Shown here: in pieces, positions 1-7,629 of the stretch | How positions within the stretch are numbered: position 1 is the first letter of the stretch | Layout: each line of letters begins with the position of its first letter | Assembly (NCBI GenBank): GCA_021796055.1 | Contig: JAJYOS010000135.1 | Span: 1 to 10,730, forward strand | Length of the DNA: 10,730 nucleotides | Direction of reading: 5' to 3' | Origin: Bacteroidota bacterium | GTDB taxonomy: Bacteria; Bacteroidota; Kryptoniia; Kryptoniales; JAKASW01 | Position numbers and translations under genes: made by a program | Notes under the pieces: model-generated | The model's database searches: none | Seen by the model: the letters and a program-made list of their open reading frames with translations, nothing else | What the model was told of the DNA's origin: nothing

Positions 1-2062
1 CGAGGCGGACGCCGAGATTGGCCACGATCCCCTGGTAGTTGATCTGGTCCTGGACGTAAAGTCCCGATTGGCTGGGAGTGCGGTGATAGTTGAACTCATA
101 AGTGTTGTAAGCGTTGTTGTTCCACTGCTCCCAGAAATTATGATCCAGGATGATCGAATTGTATTCGAAACCGGTCTTGACAAAATTGTGATCCCCGATT
201 TGCGACGACAGGTCAAACTTAAACTGGTACTGGTACGTCTTCGAGTTGTCGTGTAAATCGCCCTCCTTGCCCCTGAACCTGAATATCGACATTCCGATCG
301 GCGTGTCATAACTCGGGAAAGTGTAGCCGTTCACGCTGTGCTTCGGCGCAAACTGGAGTTTTCCGTAAGGAGACTCATCGAGATTAAAGGGGCCGATCTG
401 AGTGATCATCGTTGTATCCCTGTTGTCGCCAGTCGGAGAATAATCGCTGATAGCAAGCCGGCTAAGGGTTACATCGTAATAAGTACTCTTCGAAATCATC
501 TGGTTCAGCGTGACACCTGTAAGGAGTGTTGTCTGATTCAGTATCGGGAAGTACGACGGATCATAAAGATAATTATAATGATCGCCGCTCAGTCCGGCGT
601 TGTCAAAAACCCAGTTCAGGTCATTCTGCTGCATGAACCCGCCGCGACCGCCAACGTTCGGTTCGTCCCCCGAGGCAGGCCTTATCGGGCTCACGCCGAT
701 TTCACGTTTCCACAAACCGTTGAGCGTAATTGTCATCGTGCTGGAGGGCGTTGACTTCATGGTTAACAGCGAAGTCGATGAGAAGTCACTGTTGAGCGTG
801 ACGGGCTCGACGTAGTTGGTATTCCTTGTGTTGTTCGATATATAGAAGGTGGCGTCGCCGAGAGCTTTGCTCACGAATGGGATCGGTCCGCCGAAACCAC
901 CATCGAGGTTGTAATCACTTCCCCCTTCACTGTTCGCGTGATTGGCGAAAGCACTTCTGGTCGCATTCATCATCGAATCCGCCTGCGCGACAGTCATGCC
1001 TCCAAGTATGGCGGGGTTGGCGGCGATTTGCTGTTGTAGGCCCTGATATTCTGGTACGGTCATAGTCATCCATGACGTCAAGAGGTAGAGTTCCAGAGGG
1101 GAAGCCTGTTGATCAAGCGATTTTCCCTGGTTGTATTTGTTAGCTTCCGCGATCCAGCCGTCAAAGGACGCATGCTGATTTTGCTGGTACTGATCCCACG
1201 CACCTGATTGGGTGCCGGTGAAGGCCACGACCGGATTAAGATAAGGCGCCAGGAAGGCGTTGTTGGGATCGTAGAGCGACGAGCCGAATCTGCGCATGTG
1301 GGCCTGGTCGGCGGATATGTTGAAAGTGCCGTGATACGCGTTCGGGGTACCCGACTTGGTCGTTATGTTAATCAGCCCTGACCTGAAGTTTCCGTACTCA
1401 GCGTTATAACCGCCGGACAACACCGACACCTGCTCAATAGCGCTGAGCGGGATGCTCGTCTCGGCGTTACCGACCGCCGCGTTGTCATATGAGAGTCCGT
1501 TAACGAGCGTACCGACCTGGTCGGCGGTACCGCCTCTAATCGTGATAAAACCGTTGTCGGTCGTGGAGATTCCGGGCAGCTTGGCAAGGAACGTGTTTAT
1601 TTCCCGCACCCCGGCGGTGCTCATAATTTCATGAGCGGTAGAAACCATTTGTGTCGACGACACTTCCTGGTGCAGCTGGTTCCTCTGGGCCGTGACTACC
1701 ACCTCGCTCGTTTGTATCGCTGAGGCGGTAAGCGCGAAATTCACGGTTGCCACCCTGTCCAGAGACACCAACACGCCCTTGACCAGCATTGGGCTATATC
1801 CTATCATGGACGCCTTCACATCGTATGTGCCTACTGGCACATTGACGACGAAGAATTTTCCGTTAAGATCGGTAACCGCACCCAGGTTAGTCCCAACTAC
1901 GAAGACGTTCACCCCCGGGAGAGGCTCACCTGTCTTGGCATCGGTGACGGTGCCCTGGATTCGGCTCTGAGTCTGAGCATTGGCATACCCTGCACTCATT
2001 ACTAGAATCACCGCTAGAGTACAAACCATTTCAACTAACTTTCGAAATGAGAGTCTTGTCAT
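1..2062 (-). CDS. TonB-dependent receptor with N-terminal carboxypeptidase-regulatory-like domain (3' end outside window)
   Basis: Outer-membrane active transporter, expected to import a large or scarce ligand using TonB energy. I read an open frame of 687 codons from ATG 2062, preceded by AGGAG at good spacing, running off the window edge. Residues 1-29 are a Sec signal ending ANA|Q. Residues about 33-112 form a carboxypeptidase-regulatory-like beta-sandwich (IQGTVTDAKTGEPLPGVNV, then VPVGTYDV). TSEVVVTAQRN (118-128) leads into the plug at about 134-240, with LPGIS, IRGG and a conserved GGYNAEYG (217-224). The barrel starts near 243. A Q/N/W/M-rich stretch (about 283-385) lies between the first strand and NLDGGFGGPIPF; similar loops occur in this receptor subfamily. 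The gene follows the DUF4861 gene by 43 bp, so the two are probably co-transcribed. No SusD gene is visible upstream. The ligand cannot be told from sequence. Confidence 0.93.
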   Translation of the reverse strand, partial: MTRLSFRKLVEMVCTLAVILVMSAGYANAQTQSRIQGTVTDAKTGEPLPGVNVFVVGTNLGAVTDLNGKFFVVNVPVGTYDVKASMIGYSPMLVKGVLVSLDRVATVNFALTASAIQTSEVVVTAQRNQLHQEVSSTQMVSTAHEIMSTAGVREINTFLAKLPGISTTDNGFITIRGGTADQVGTLVNGLSYDNAAVGNAETSIPLSAIEQVSVLSGGYNAEYGNFRSGLINITTKSGTPNAYHGTFNISADQAHMRRFGSSLYDPNNAFLAPYLNPVVAFTGTQSGAWDQYQQNQHASFDGWIAEANKYNQGKSLDQQASPLELYLLTSWMTMTVPEYQGLQQQIAANPAILGGMTVAQADSMMNATRSAFANHANSEGGSDYNLDGGFGGPIPFVSKALGDATFYISNNTRNTNYVEPVTLNSDFSSTSLLTMKSTPSSTMTITLNGLWKREIGVSPIRPASGDEPNVGGRGGFMQQNDLNWVFDNAGLSGDHYNYLYDPSYFPILNQTTLLTGVTLNQMISKSTYYDVTLSRLAISDYSPTGDNRDTTMITQIGPFNLDESPYGKLQFAPKHSVNGYTFPSYDTPIGMSIFRFRGKEGDLHDNSKTYQYQFKFDLSSQIGDHNFVKTGFEYNSIILDHNFWEQWNNNAYNTYEFNYHRTPSQSGLYVQDQINYQGIVANLGVRL

Positions 2063-2105
2063 TTCTTTCTCCTGCAACTACTGGCTTGTTGGATCACATA
2101 AAAAT

Positions 2106-3392
2106 TCATAGTTCAACTTCTATCGGGTTGTCGAGTCTCACGAGTGTCCGTTCAAGGTACGCCTTGAATTCATTCTCGTTCTTGATTCCTCCCGGTTCTT
2201 GCTGCCACGCCGCTCCGAAATAATAAGTCAGTTGCCCTTCTTGCGGGCGAAGGATCACGATATCGCTCAGAGAGTCCTCGGTTACTTTCACACGATCGGC
2301 CGATCTGTAAAACACGGCTATGCCGAGATCGTCGTCGGAGAGACTCTGCTTGCCGTATAAGGCGATGTATGCCCATCTTCCCCGTTGCGTGGAAGGAGTG
2401 CGGATAAAATCGCAGTCCTCATGTTTCGCGAGACCCGTGCACAAATCCACCTGTTTTCCTTTGAGCGTCAAATCTACTCCTGTCAGCCTGCTCCCCGCGG
2501 ATATCGTAAGATGCGAATACAAGTCGTAGTCTGCTTTACCGACTTTCCATCCGAGATACAGCGTATAGATCCCTGAAAGTATCGAGCCGTTCTCTGCGAC
2601 ATAGCACTTCACGGTTCGAACATCGCTCACCGTGACCGCCTTCGAATCGTGCCAGATCGCTATGGAGCCAATGCCGAGAGATTCACCCACCTTGAAGATA
2701 TCCATCCCCCAGTCGAGCATCTTAGTATATGACTCCATGCTGTTAGACACGAGGTCGTTCACTCCAAGCTTCTGCAGAACCAACTCGGCTTTCTTCTTTC
2801 CGAAAATATCATTCCTGTTTCTCGAGTCCAGATAGTACCTGTAAGCAATCTTGTCCGATTCCCATCCAGGCCCTTCAATCCTATATAGAGCGTCGTGCGC
2901 AAAATGATCGTGCGGCATCGTAGTCGAATCGACATCGACGAACCTCCCGCCCGTATAGAAGCCGGTCACCTTTTTGTAACCTACCTTCATCCCTAAGGCT
3001 GCCTGCGTGAGTTTCGGAAACTCGCGATTAATAACGGTATCCGGTATCCACGATACTTCAAGTCTTTTCTTTTCCTTACGTACGAACGAAACGAGGGCGA
3101 TTATTCGAGTGAGACTCCCCGATATTGGATCGGTATCCATTTGAGTGGGGACAATTTTTCCGGCACAGGTGATTTCAAACGCCATCGGGTTAAAAGAGGG
3201 ATGCTTCGCCTTCACTCTCTGAAGGTCCAAGGAAATGACTTCCTGGGGTCGCGAAACGTTTGCGGGATTGGTTGCTGTAACAAGAAAGGAATGAATTCCT
3301 TGATGGACCGATGTACCTTGTGCGGCTTGAGAGATCGACGAGGAGGATAGCAGCGAAGCGATAAGAAGAAGCTGTAATCTAAAATGCATCAT
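2106..3392 (-). CDS. Secreted DUF4861 domain protein
   Basis: A 428-residue protein with a Sec-type signal peptide (about residues 1-24, hydrophobic LQLLLIASLL, small residues before QAAQ), so periplasmic or surface-exposed. I recognise the DUF4861 family from the block around residues 171-200 (RIEGPGWESDKIAYRYYLD followed by RNRNDIFGKK) and the DWGMDIFKVGESLGIGS block at 227-243. The acidic/aromatic YFGAAWQQEPGG near the C-terminus also fits. The family often sits in polysaccharide (notably pectin) utilisation loci, but its biochemistry is not settled. The start has two adjacent ATG codons (3392 and 3389), with AAGGTGA just upstream, so either could be used. It is the first gene after the promoter at 3684-3712 and precedes the TonB receptor by 43 bp. 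Co-expression suggests it binds or processes the same ligand. No glycoside hydrolase or lyase lies in this window, so the substrate is unknown. Confidence 0.87.
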   Translation of the reverse strand: MMHFRLQLLLIASLLSSSSISQAAQGTSVHQGIHSFLVTATNPANVSRPQEVISLDLQRVKAKHPSFNPMAFEITCAGKIVPTQMDTDPISGSLTRIIALVSFVRKEKKRLEVSWIPDTVINREFPKLTQAALGMKVGYKKVTGFYTGGRFVDVDSTTMPHDHFAHDALYRIEGPGWESDKIAYRYYLDSRNRNDIFGKKKAELVLQKLGVNDLVSNSMESYTKMLDWGMDIFKVGESLGIGSIAIWHDSKAVTVSDVRTVKCYVAENGSILSGIYTLYLGWKVGKADYDLYSHLTISAGSRLTGVDLTLKGKQVDLCTGLAKHEDCDFIRTPSTQRGRWAYIALYGKQSLSDDDLGIAVFYRSADRVKVTEDSLSDIVILRPQEGQLTYYFGAAWQQEPGGIKNENEFKAYLERTLVRLDNPIEVEL

Positions 3393-3395
3393 CGC

Positions 3396-3647
3396 TCACC
3401 TTAAGCTCATACCAAAGCGGATGTACGTACTTCCTCCTTTCTGAAGACCTCCGGACGAAGGCAGGTCGTGTGAAGTCCCGATGCGAGAGAGAGGTTCCTG
3501 AGGCGGCGACTGTGAAAAGATGTTAACGGGGCCGCGATTCCCCTTGTTAAGATATCGGCAATTTTGACAAGGAGGAGCCGTAGGATCAACCAGCATCGAA
3601 GTCAAATTTGGGTAGAACTGGCGACGTTTCTCAAACGAAGCGAATGG
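3396..3647 (-). other. Open reading frame in the leader, doubtful
   Basis: The 285-nt leader contains an open frame from after a TAA at 3648-3650 down to a TGA at 3396-3398, 4 bp before the DUF4861 start. Its only starts are a TTG at 3605 and an internal ATG at 3596, neither with a ribosome binding site. The frame is rich in Pro, Ser and Arg, and ends STYIRFGMSLR, which loosely resembles the last strand of an outer-membrane barrel. It may be a decayed 3' end of an outer-membrane protein gene, or chance. An AAAGGAGG sequence (3433-3440) within it has no start codon at usable spacing. I do not call it a gene. Confidence 0.12.
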
Positions 3648-3677
3648 TTAACCGTTGACTTAAACGGTAACTTAACC
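3646..3677. promoter_or_regulatory. Nested palindromic operator candidate
   Basis: Just downstream of the predicted -10 lies the perfect inverted repeat ACCGTT-N6-AACGGT (3651-3668). It extends imperfectly outward: GTTA precedes the left arm and AAC follows the right. It is flanked by the 8-bp palindrome GGTTAACC (3646-3653) and the near-palindrome GGTAACTTAACC (3666-3677), with centres 22 bp apart. The position at the likely transcription start suits a dimeric repressor of the LacI or GntR type. The regulator itself is not in the window. Confidence 0.45.
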
Positions 3678-3683
3678 GAGCAT

Positions 3684-3712
3684 AATCTACTGCCGGAGAC
3701 TCCTATTGTCAA
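3684..3712 (-). promoter_or_regulatory. Sigma70-like promoter for the DUF4861/TonB receptor pair
   Basis: On the minus strand, TTGACA (3712-3707) is followed after exactly 17 bp by TAGATT (3689-3684). The -35 matches the consensus perfectly and the -10 matches 4 of 6. Transcription would start near 3677, giving a leader of about 285 nt before the DUF4861 start. No better promoter was seen closer to the gene. Confidence 0.5.
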
Positions 3713-3979
3713 GTCATTTGTGAAAAATTTTTAATGTCTAAATACTGCAACTTCCCCCTTCTAGCCCCCTCGATACGAAGATCGCTCGGTTCTCCCGGAA
3801 AAAAAAGCATCCCCCTTACCTGCATCGTGACTCTTTACGGGAGGACAACATCGCCGGTCCAAATCGAATCTCCTTTCAAAGGCGGATGGCCACGAAATAC
3901 GATTCAATGGGTTGTGCTCTAAAGGAGCTTGCGCTCCCTGATGATCCGTACGCGAACGCGCCAATATACAACAAAGACA
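3713..3979. other. Gap without recognisable gene
   Basis: This stretch lies between the DUF4861 promoter and the terminator-like hairpin of the antiporter gene. Short open frames exist on both strands, but they overlap each other, lack convincing ribosome binding sites and show no family motifs. It holds an A8 run (3799-3806) and a small GGAGC/GCTCC hairpin (3924-3937). I see no known RNA family. Confidence 0.4.
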
Positions 3980-4018
3980 CAGAGTGCGCGGAGGCGAACT
4001 TGTCGCTCCGCGACTCTG
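3980..4018 (-). terminator. Terminator-like bulged hairpin after the antiporter gene
   Basis: A 16-bp stem with two single-G bulges on its plus-strand left arm and a 5-nt loop: CAGAGT, CGCGGA and GCGA pair with TCGC, TCCGCG and ACTCTG. On the minus strand it is followed by TGTCTTTGTTGT, which is U-rich but not a pure U tract. It lies about 115 bp after the antiporter stop codon and is the best candidate for the 3' end of the nitrogen cluster transcript. Confidence 0.5.
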
Positions 4019-4133
4019 CGATGTTGCTCTTGAGATGTAGCTTAGGGAGAAGCGCTCTCAGGCAAACAATCACGCGCATCCGCGCCATGACACAGCCGAG
4101 GACCGGCTTAGTCTTGCCCGCACGCGTCGCGCA

Positions 4134-5546
4134 TCAACCGTGAAAAAACAAAAGCCAGACGATAACCAATATCGGCAAAAGGATCGGGACCGAAAACTTC
4201 GCTATGTAAGAAATGAATGATGGCGTCCGCACTCCAGTCTGCTCAGCAATACTCTTCACCATGAAATTCGGCCCGTTGCCAATGTAAGTCATCGCCCCGA
4301 AGAACACCGCTCCGACAGAGATTGCGCGCACGATTACTCCCCGTGTCGCGAGGAGATAGCCTGTCGACACCTGACCTGCCGTGGTCACGCCCGATGCAAT
4401 CGCGCCGGGATGATAGTTCAACATGAACGCGATTGTCGAACGTACTTCAGGCCCAACCGTCCCCATGGCAAGCGTGTCGCCGTGATCTCTGAACAATGTC
4501 ATTAGATCGTGTACCACATTGTTGTTTACAAACATTCCGGTTGCCGCGCTGAGGAAATTCAAGTATGTCGGCGTATTATCCAGAACAGACGAGAGGGCCC
4601 CCGTTGTCCAGTAGAAGTGCGCCGCATCGCTAAAGCCGAACGCCGCGGCGTGCTGCGCTATCCATTCCAGAGCGGGTACCATCGTTATGAATATCCCCGC
4701 GAATAGGATCGCCACCTCTTTAATAGGCGCAAAGTCAAAATCGTTTCTTTTGTGTATATCGGAAGGGGTTGTGAAATACGAACCAGCCGCGGCGGCGAGC
4801 ATTATCAGCTCACGCAAGAAGAGAGGATGCTGCACAAAAACAGCCCCAAGGACGACGAGGAGGAACAGTATGTTGTGCAGTCCCTCCACTTGTCCCTCTT
4901 CGCCAGTCTCTTCTGCGAACTCCTGTTGACCTCTATTTAGCCTTGAGAAATCACGGCGATCGATCACGTAAAAGACCAAGAGCAATGTGGCGACCGCGAA
5001 GAGCCAGATGTGCCACAAGTTTGCCACGGACCAGAAGAAAGGAACGCCTTTCAGGTACCCGACGAAGAGCGGCGGATCGCCGATCGGCGTGAGCGCCCCG
5101 CCGACATTGCTCACAATGAATACGAAGAAGATAATATGGTACGCCTTGATCCTGTATTTGTTGACGCGAATAAACGGCCTAATCATAATCATAGACGCTC
5201 CCGTCGTACCGACTAGGTTCGCGATGATGGCTCCTATCGCCAGGAAGACAGCGTTTGTCAAAGGCCTGGACCTTCCGCGAAGCCTTATGTGTATTCCGCC
5301 CGCGATGACGTATAATGATCCGATCAGAGCAATGAAACTTATGTATTCAAATCCAGATTCGACGATCGGATGGATCCTATGCATAAAGAGAATGTAGAAG
5401 GCCATGGTCACTACAGCCAGACCGATCGACATTACCGGGTAAAACTTCGCCCACCACCCTTTCTTAATAAGCGGGAGAACCGCGATGCTTGTCAGGAGAA
5501 GTAGAAACGGAATTCCCCACCAGACAGGTATATGACTAACGCTCAT
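4134..5546 (-). CDS. Ion transporter superfamily antiporter (CitMHS_2 / NhaD-like)
   Basis: A 470-residue, highly hydrophobic inner-membrane carrier with about 11-13 predicted helices. Family marks are GTTGAS (113-118), the first re-entrant loop SNVGGALTPIGDPPL (146-160), and the second-half counterparts SSVLDNTPTYLNF (319-331) and TYIGNGPNFMVKSIAE (420-435). This pseudo-symmetric pair with N/P-rich loops is typical of the ion transporter superfamily (ArsB, NhaD, CitM). The PIGDPPLF form fits the 'putative citrate transport' Pfam family often annotated as sodium:proton antiporter. Substrate is unsettled: sodium/proton exchange or an organic acid are both possible. An acidic cytoplasmic loop (EFAEETGEEGQVEG, 209-222) separates the halves. 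The ATG at 5546 has GGAG seven bases upstream. It is the last gene of the cluster, 67 bp after the small membrane protein. Confidence 0.85.
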   Translation of the reverse strand: MSVSHIPVWWGIPFLLLLTSIAVLPLIKKGWWAKFYPVMSIGLAVVTMAFYILFMHRIHPIVESGFEYISFIALIGSLYVIAGGIHIRLRGRSRPLTNAVFLAIGAIIANLVGTTGASMIMIRPFIRVNKYRIKAYHIIFFVFIVSNVGGALTPIGDPPLFVGYLKGVPFFWSVANLWHIWLFAVATLLLVFYVIDRRDFSRLNRGQQEFAEETGEEGQVEGLHNILFLLVVLGAVFVQHPLFLRELIMLAAAAGSYFTTPSDIHKRNDFDFAPIKEVAILFAGIFITMVPALEWIAQHAAAFGFSDAAHFYWTTGALSSVLDNTPTYLNFLSAATGMFVNNNVVHDLMTLFRDHGDTLAMGTVGPEVRSTIAFMLNYHPGAIASGVTTAGQVSTGYLLATRGVIVRAISVGAVFFGAMTYIGNGPNFMVKSIAEQTGVRTPSFISYIAKFSVPILLPILVIVWLLFFHG

Positions 5547-5613
5547 CGGGTGTCTCCGGGGTCATGCTGCAAGGATCCGACCATGCAAGCCTGTACTTGT
5601 GGTGAAGTTAGCA

Positions 5614-5931
5614 TCAGGCCCGTTCTTCCGAACGGCGACGAAGCTTTACCAGAAACGACCAACCGTAACCGAGGAGTATCCCGGCGGATACCAGCCACTG
5701 GATATTTCCCTCGAAGAGGAACGGACAGAAGATTTGTACTGCAGCCAAGATTATCAGAAGGGCCGCGATCCTTCCCATCGATCCGGGCATAACTGCCCAT
5801 CCGTTATGCAGATTTCCATTGTCTCTCTTTTTGGTGTTCCGTGCGAGAGCCGCAGTTTGAAGGACGCCGAACAGGAAACCGATAGCTCCTCCGAGAGCTA
5901 ATGCCGTTAATGAAATAACTAGATTATCCAT
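5614..5931 (-). CDS. Small three-helix inner-membrane protein, unknown function
   Basis: A 105-residue protein with three likely transmembrane segments: about residues 5-29 (containing GGAIGFLFG), 53-73 and 77-96. The charged loop RNTKKRD (31-37) and the C-terminal KLRRRSEER are basic. By the positive-inside rule the N-terminus is outside, and the first loop and C-terminus are cytoplasmic. The layout recalls small three-helix helpers such as AtpR/AtpI of ATPase operons, but I see no specific motif and cannot assign it. It lies between amt and the antiporter (gaps 78 and 67 bp). That position suggests an accessory subunit or assembly partner of one of them, which is inference. The ATG at 5931 is preceded by AGAAAGG with rather long spacing (about 13 nt) and a closer, weaker AAGAG, so translation may be modest. 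Confidence 0.75.
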   Translation of the reverse strand: MDNLVISLTALALGGAIGFLFGVLQTAALARNTKKRDNGNLHNGWAVMPGSMGRIAALLIILAAVQIFCPFLFEGNIQWLVSAGILLGYGWSFLVKLRRRSEERA

Positions 5932-6009
5932 TTTATCTCTTTTTCCTTTCTACGCGCCGGGCAGCCGCGTGGAGTCCATCTCTCTCGCGCGGCCGCCGAG
6001 CAATTCAAT

Positions 6010-7578
6010 TTAAGACTTCTTCGGATGTGTCGTCTCAGCAAATTTGTCCATGCTGAAACCGTTGTAACCGAGAACTCCCATTTCAGGGATGTCGAGACCT
6101 TCGATCTCAGCTTCCTTCGGCACCCGGTTACCGACTAACTTCTCGGCAATCTGATACACTACATACGCGAGGACGGCGAGAGTCAAGAAGCAAGTTATGA
6201 CCCCGATAAGCTCGGCCCAGAACTGCCCCATTCCACCTCCATAGAATAACCCCCGGACGGTTCCGGAGACGCCGTTCCATCCGTCGCCGTAAGTTCCGTC
6301 AGCGAAAAGGCCGAGAGAAAGGCAACCGAAGGCACCGTTAACGCCGTGAACAGAAATAGCTCCAACGGGGTCGTCAATCTTCTTGCGGTCGAAGAAAAAT
6401 ACGGACTCAACCACGAGTACTCCAGAAATCAGCCCGATGATTGATGCTCCTCCAGCGCTAACGAACGCGGAGGGGCCTGTTATCGCGACGAGTCCGGCCA
6501 GCATCCCGTTGGCCATCATCGAAGGATCTGGCTTCTTTGTTCTAAACCACCACATCCATAGCGTGGCCGCCATCGCGCCGGTGGCGCTTGCAAGCATCGT
6601 ATTCACGGCGACCACGCTTATTCGTAGATCTGTGCCGGCGAGAGTTGACCCCGGATTGAATCCAAACCAGCCGAAGGCGAGTATGAAAGTTCCTATTATC
6701 GCCATAGGAATGTTGTGCGGCTGTACCGGGTTTATCGAGCCATCTTCATTGTATTTCCCATACCTCGGACCTATCAGCCAAGCGAAGATGAGCGCTATGA
6801 CGCCTCCCTGCATGTGTACCACGCTCGATCCCGCGAAGTCCACATAGCCGTGGCCGAGACCGAAGTTGACTCCGAGTTGTGACAGCCAGCCACCACCCCA
6901 AACCCAGTTGCCGAATATTGGATACATTATCGTGCCTATGAAGGCGCCATAAATCATGAACGCCGAAAATTTCCAGCGCTCCGCGGCCGCCCCAGTAGGT
7001 ATCGTGGCCGTCGTGTCCATGAATACCATCTGAAAGAGGAACAATGCGAAGGCCGCCACATCGTAGCCTTTCCCCTGGAGGAGGAAACCGCTCCACCCGA
7101 GGAGGCCGAAAGGCTTTCCGAAAAGGTTCAGCGTTAACTCATGACTGAGCCCGGAATACCCGCCCAGCGTGCCTAACGGGCCGACACCTCCGAACATAAA
7201 CGCGAACCCGCAGAGGTAGAATCCCAACATTCCCAGCGGATAAATCATGAAGTTCATGGCCATTGTGTGAGCGACGTTCTTCGCGCGAGTAAGTCCAGTT
7301 TCAACCATCGCGAAACCTGCCTGCATGAACATGACGAGAAAGCCGGTGATGAGAGTCCAGACGAAATTGATAGCAACGTGGTTGTGTCCGACGGCGTTTC
7401 CAAGTTCCTCGAATGTCGGTGCGCCCGGTTTTGCAGCGGGCACGTCAATGATAGTGCCTGTCTTAGTACCTCCGGGATCGGGTTTGTCAGAGGCATACGC
7501 TATCGATGAGGCCGCTGCGAATGTCAAAGCAAATACGGAGAGCCATATCAAAAATCTATTTCTGAAGAATGATGTCAT
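6010..7578 (-). CDS. amt: Ammonium transporter (Amt/MEP/Rh family)
   Basis: Inner-membrane ammonium channel of 522 residues, in trimers by family analogy. A cleavable signal (1-29, ending AYA) and a Pro/Gly-rich linker precede the 11-helix core, which begins near residue 67. Pore features line up with E. coli AmtB. The twin histidines are H255 (SSVVHMQGG) and H411 (ISVHGVNGAFG), the acidic residue is D247 (VDFAG), and gate Phe positions are near F186 (FQMVF) and F307 (GWFGFNPGS). The C-terminal tail carries EIEGLDIPEMG, the PII-contact region. I chose ATG 7578 because GAGGAG sits 7 nt upstream; an in-frame TTG at 7593 overlaps that ribosome binding site. It lies 51 bp after the porin gene and shares the cluster with two PII genes, as expected for GlnK-gated Amt. 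Function is well supported. Confidence 0.97.
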   Translation of the reverse strand: MTSFFRNRFLIWLSVFALTFAAASSIAYASDKPDPGGTKTGTIIDVPAAKPGAPTFEELGNAVGHNHVAINFVWTLITGFLVMFMQAGFAMVETGLTRAKNVAHTMAMNFMIYPLGMLGFYLCGFAFMFGGVGPLGTLGGYSGLSHELTLNLFGKPFGLLGWSGFLLQGKGYDVAAFALFLFQMVFMDTTATIPTGAAAERWKFSAFMIYGAFIGTIMYPIFGNWVWGGGWLSQLGVNFGLGHGYVDFAGSSVVHMQGGVIALIFAWLIGPRYGKYNEDGSINPVQPHNIPMAIIGTFILAFGWFGFNPGSTLAGTDLRISVVAVNTMLASATGAMAATLWMWWFRTKKPDPSMMANGMLAGLVAITGPSAFVSAGGASIIGLISGVLVVESVFFFDRKKIDDPVGAISVHGVNGAFGCLSLGLFADGTYGDGWNGVSGTVRGLFYGGGMGQFWAELIGVITCFLTLAVLAYVVYQIAEKLVGNRVPKEAEIEGLDIPEMGVLGYNGFSMDKFAETTHPKKS

Positions 7579-7585
7579 AGAAAAT

Positions 7586-7591
7586 CTCCTC
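7586..7591 (-). promoter_or_regulatory. Ribosome binding site deciding the amt start
   Basis: GAGGAG lies 7 nt before ATG 7578. The longer reading from TTG 7593 would place this site inside the coding sequence and add five residues (MRRFS) before an otherwise normal signal peptide, so the shorter start is preferred. Confidence 0.75.
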
Positions 7592-7629
7592 AATTGAATC
7601 TTTGTTAATTAAGTTGAGCCGTATCGTGT

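Noticed and set aside
1692..1970. 92-codon plus-strand frame opposite the TonB receptor
   Set aside because: It is antisense to the well-recognised regulatory-like domain of the receptor and has no independent evidence.
3761..4088. Overlapping minus-strand frames of 67 and 70 codons
   Set aside because: They overlap each other in different frames, run through the hairpin and have low-complexity, Ser/Arg-rich products without recognisable features.
3886..4143. 85-codon plus-strand open frame in the gap after the antiporter gene
   Set aside because: It overlaps the antiporter stop and the terminator hairpin, its purine-rich sequence is too close to the start to serve as a ribosome binding site, and it shows no family motif.
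6746..7096. 116-codon minus-strand frame inside amt
   Set aside because: It lies in another frame within a well-conserved Amt coding region, so it is a shadow.
7579..7593. TTG start extending amt by five residues
   Set aside because: It overlaps the GAGGAG ribosome binding site that serves the downstream ATG, which itself starts a normal signal peptide.
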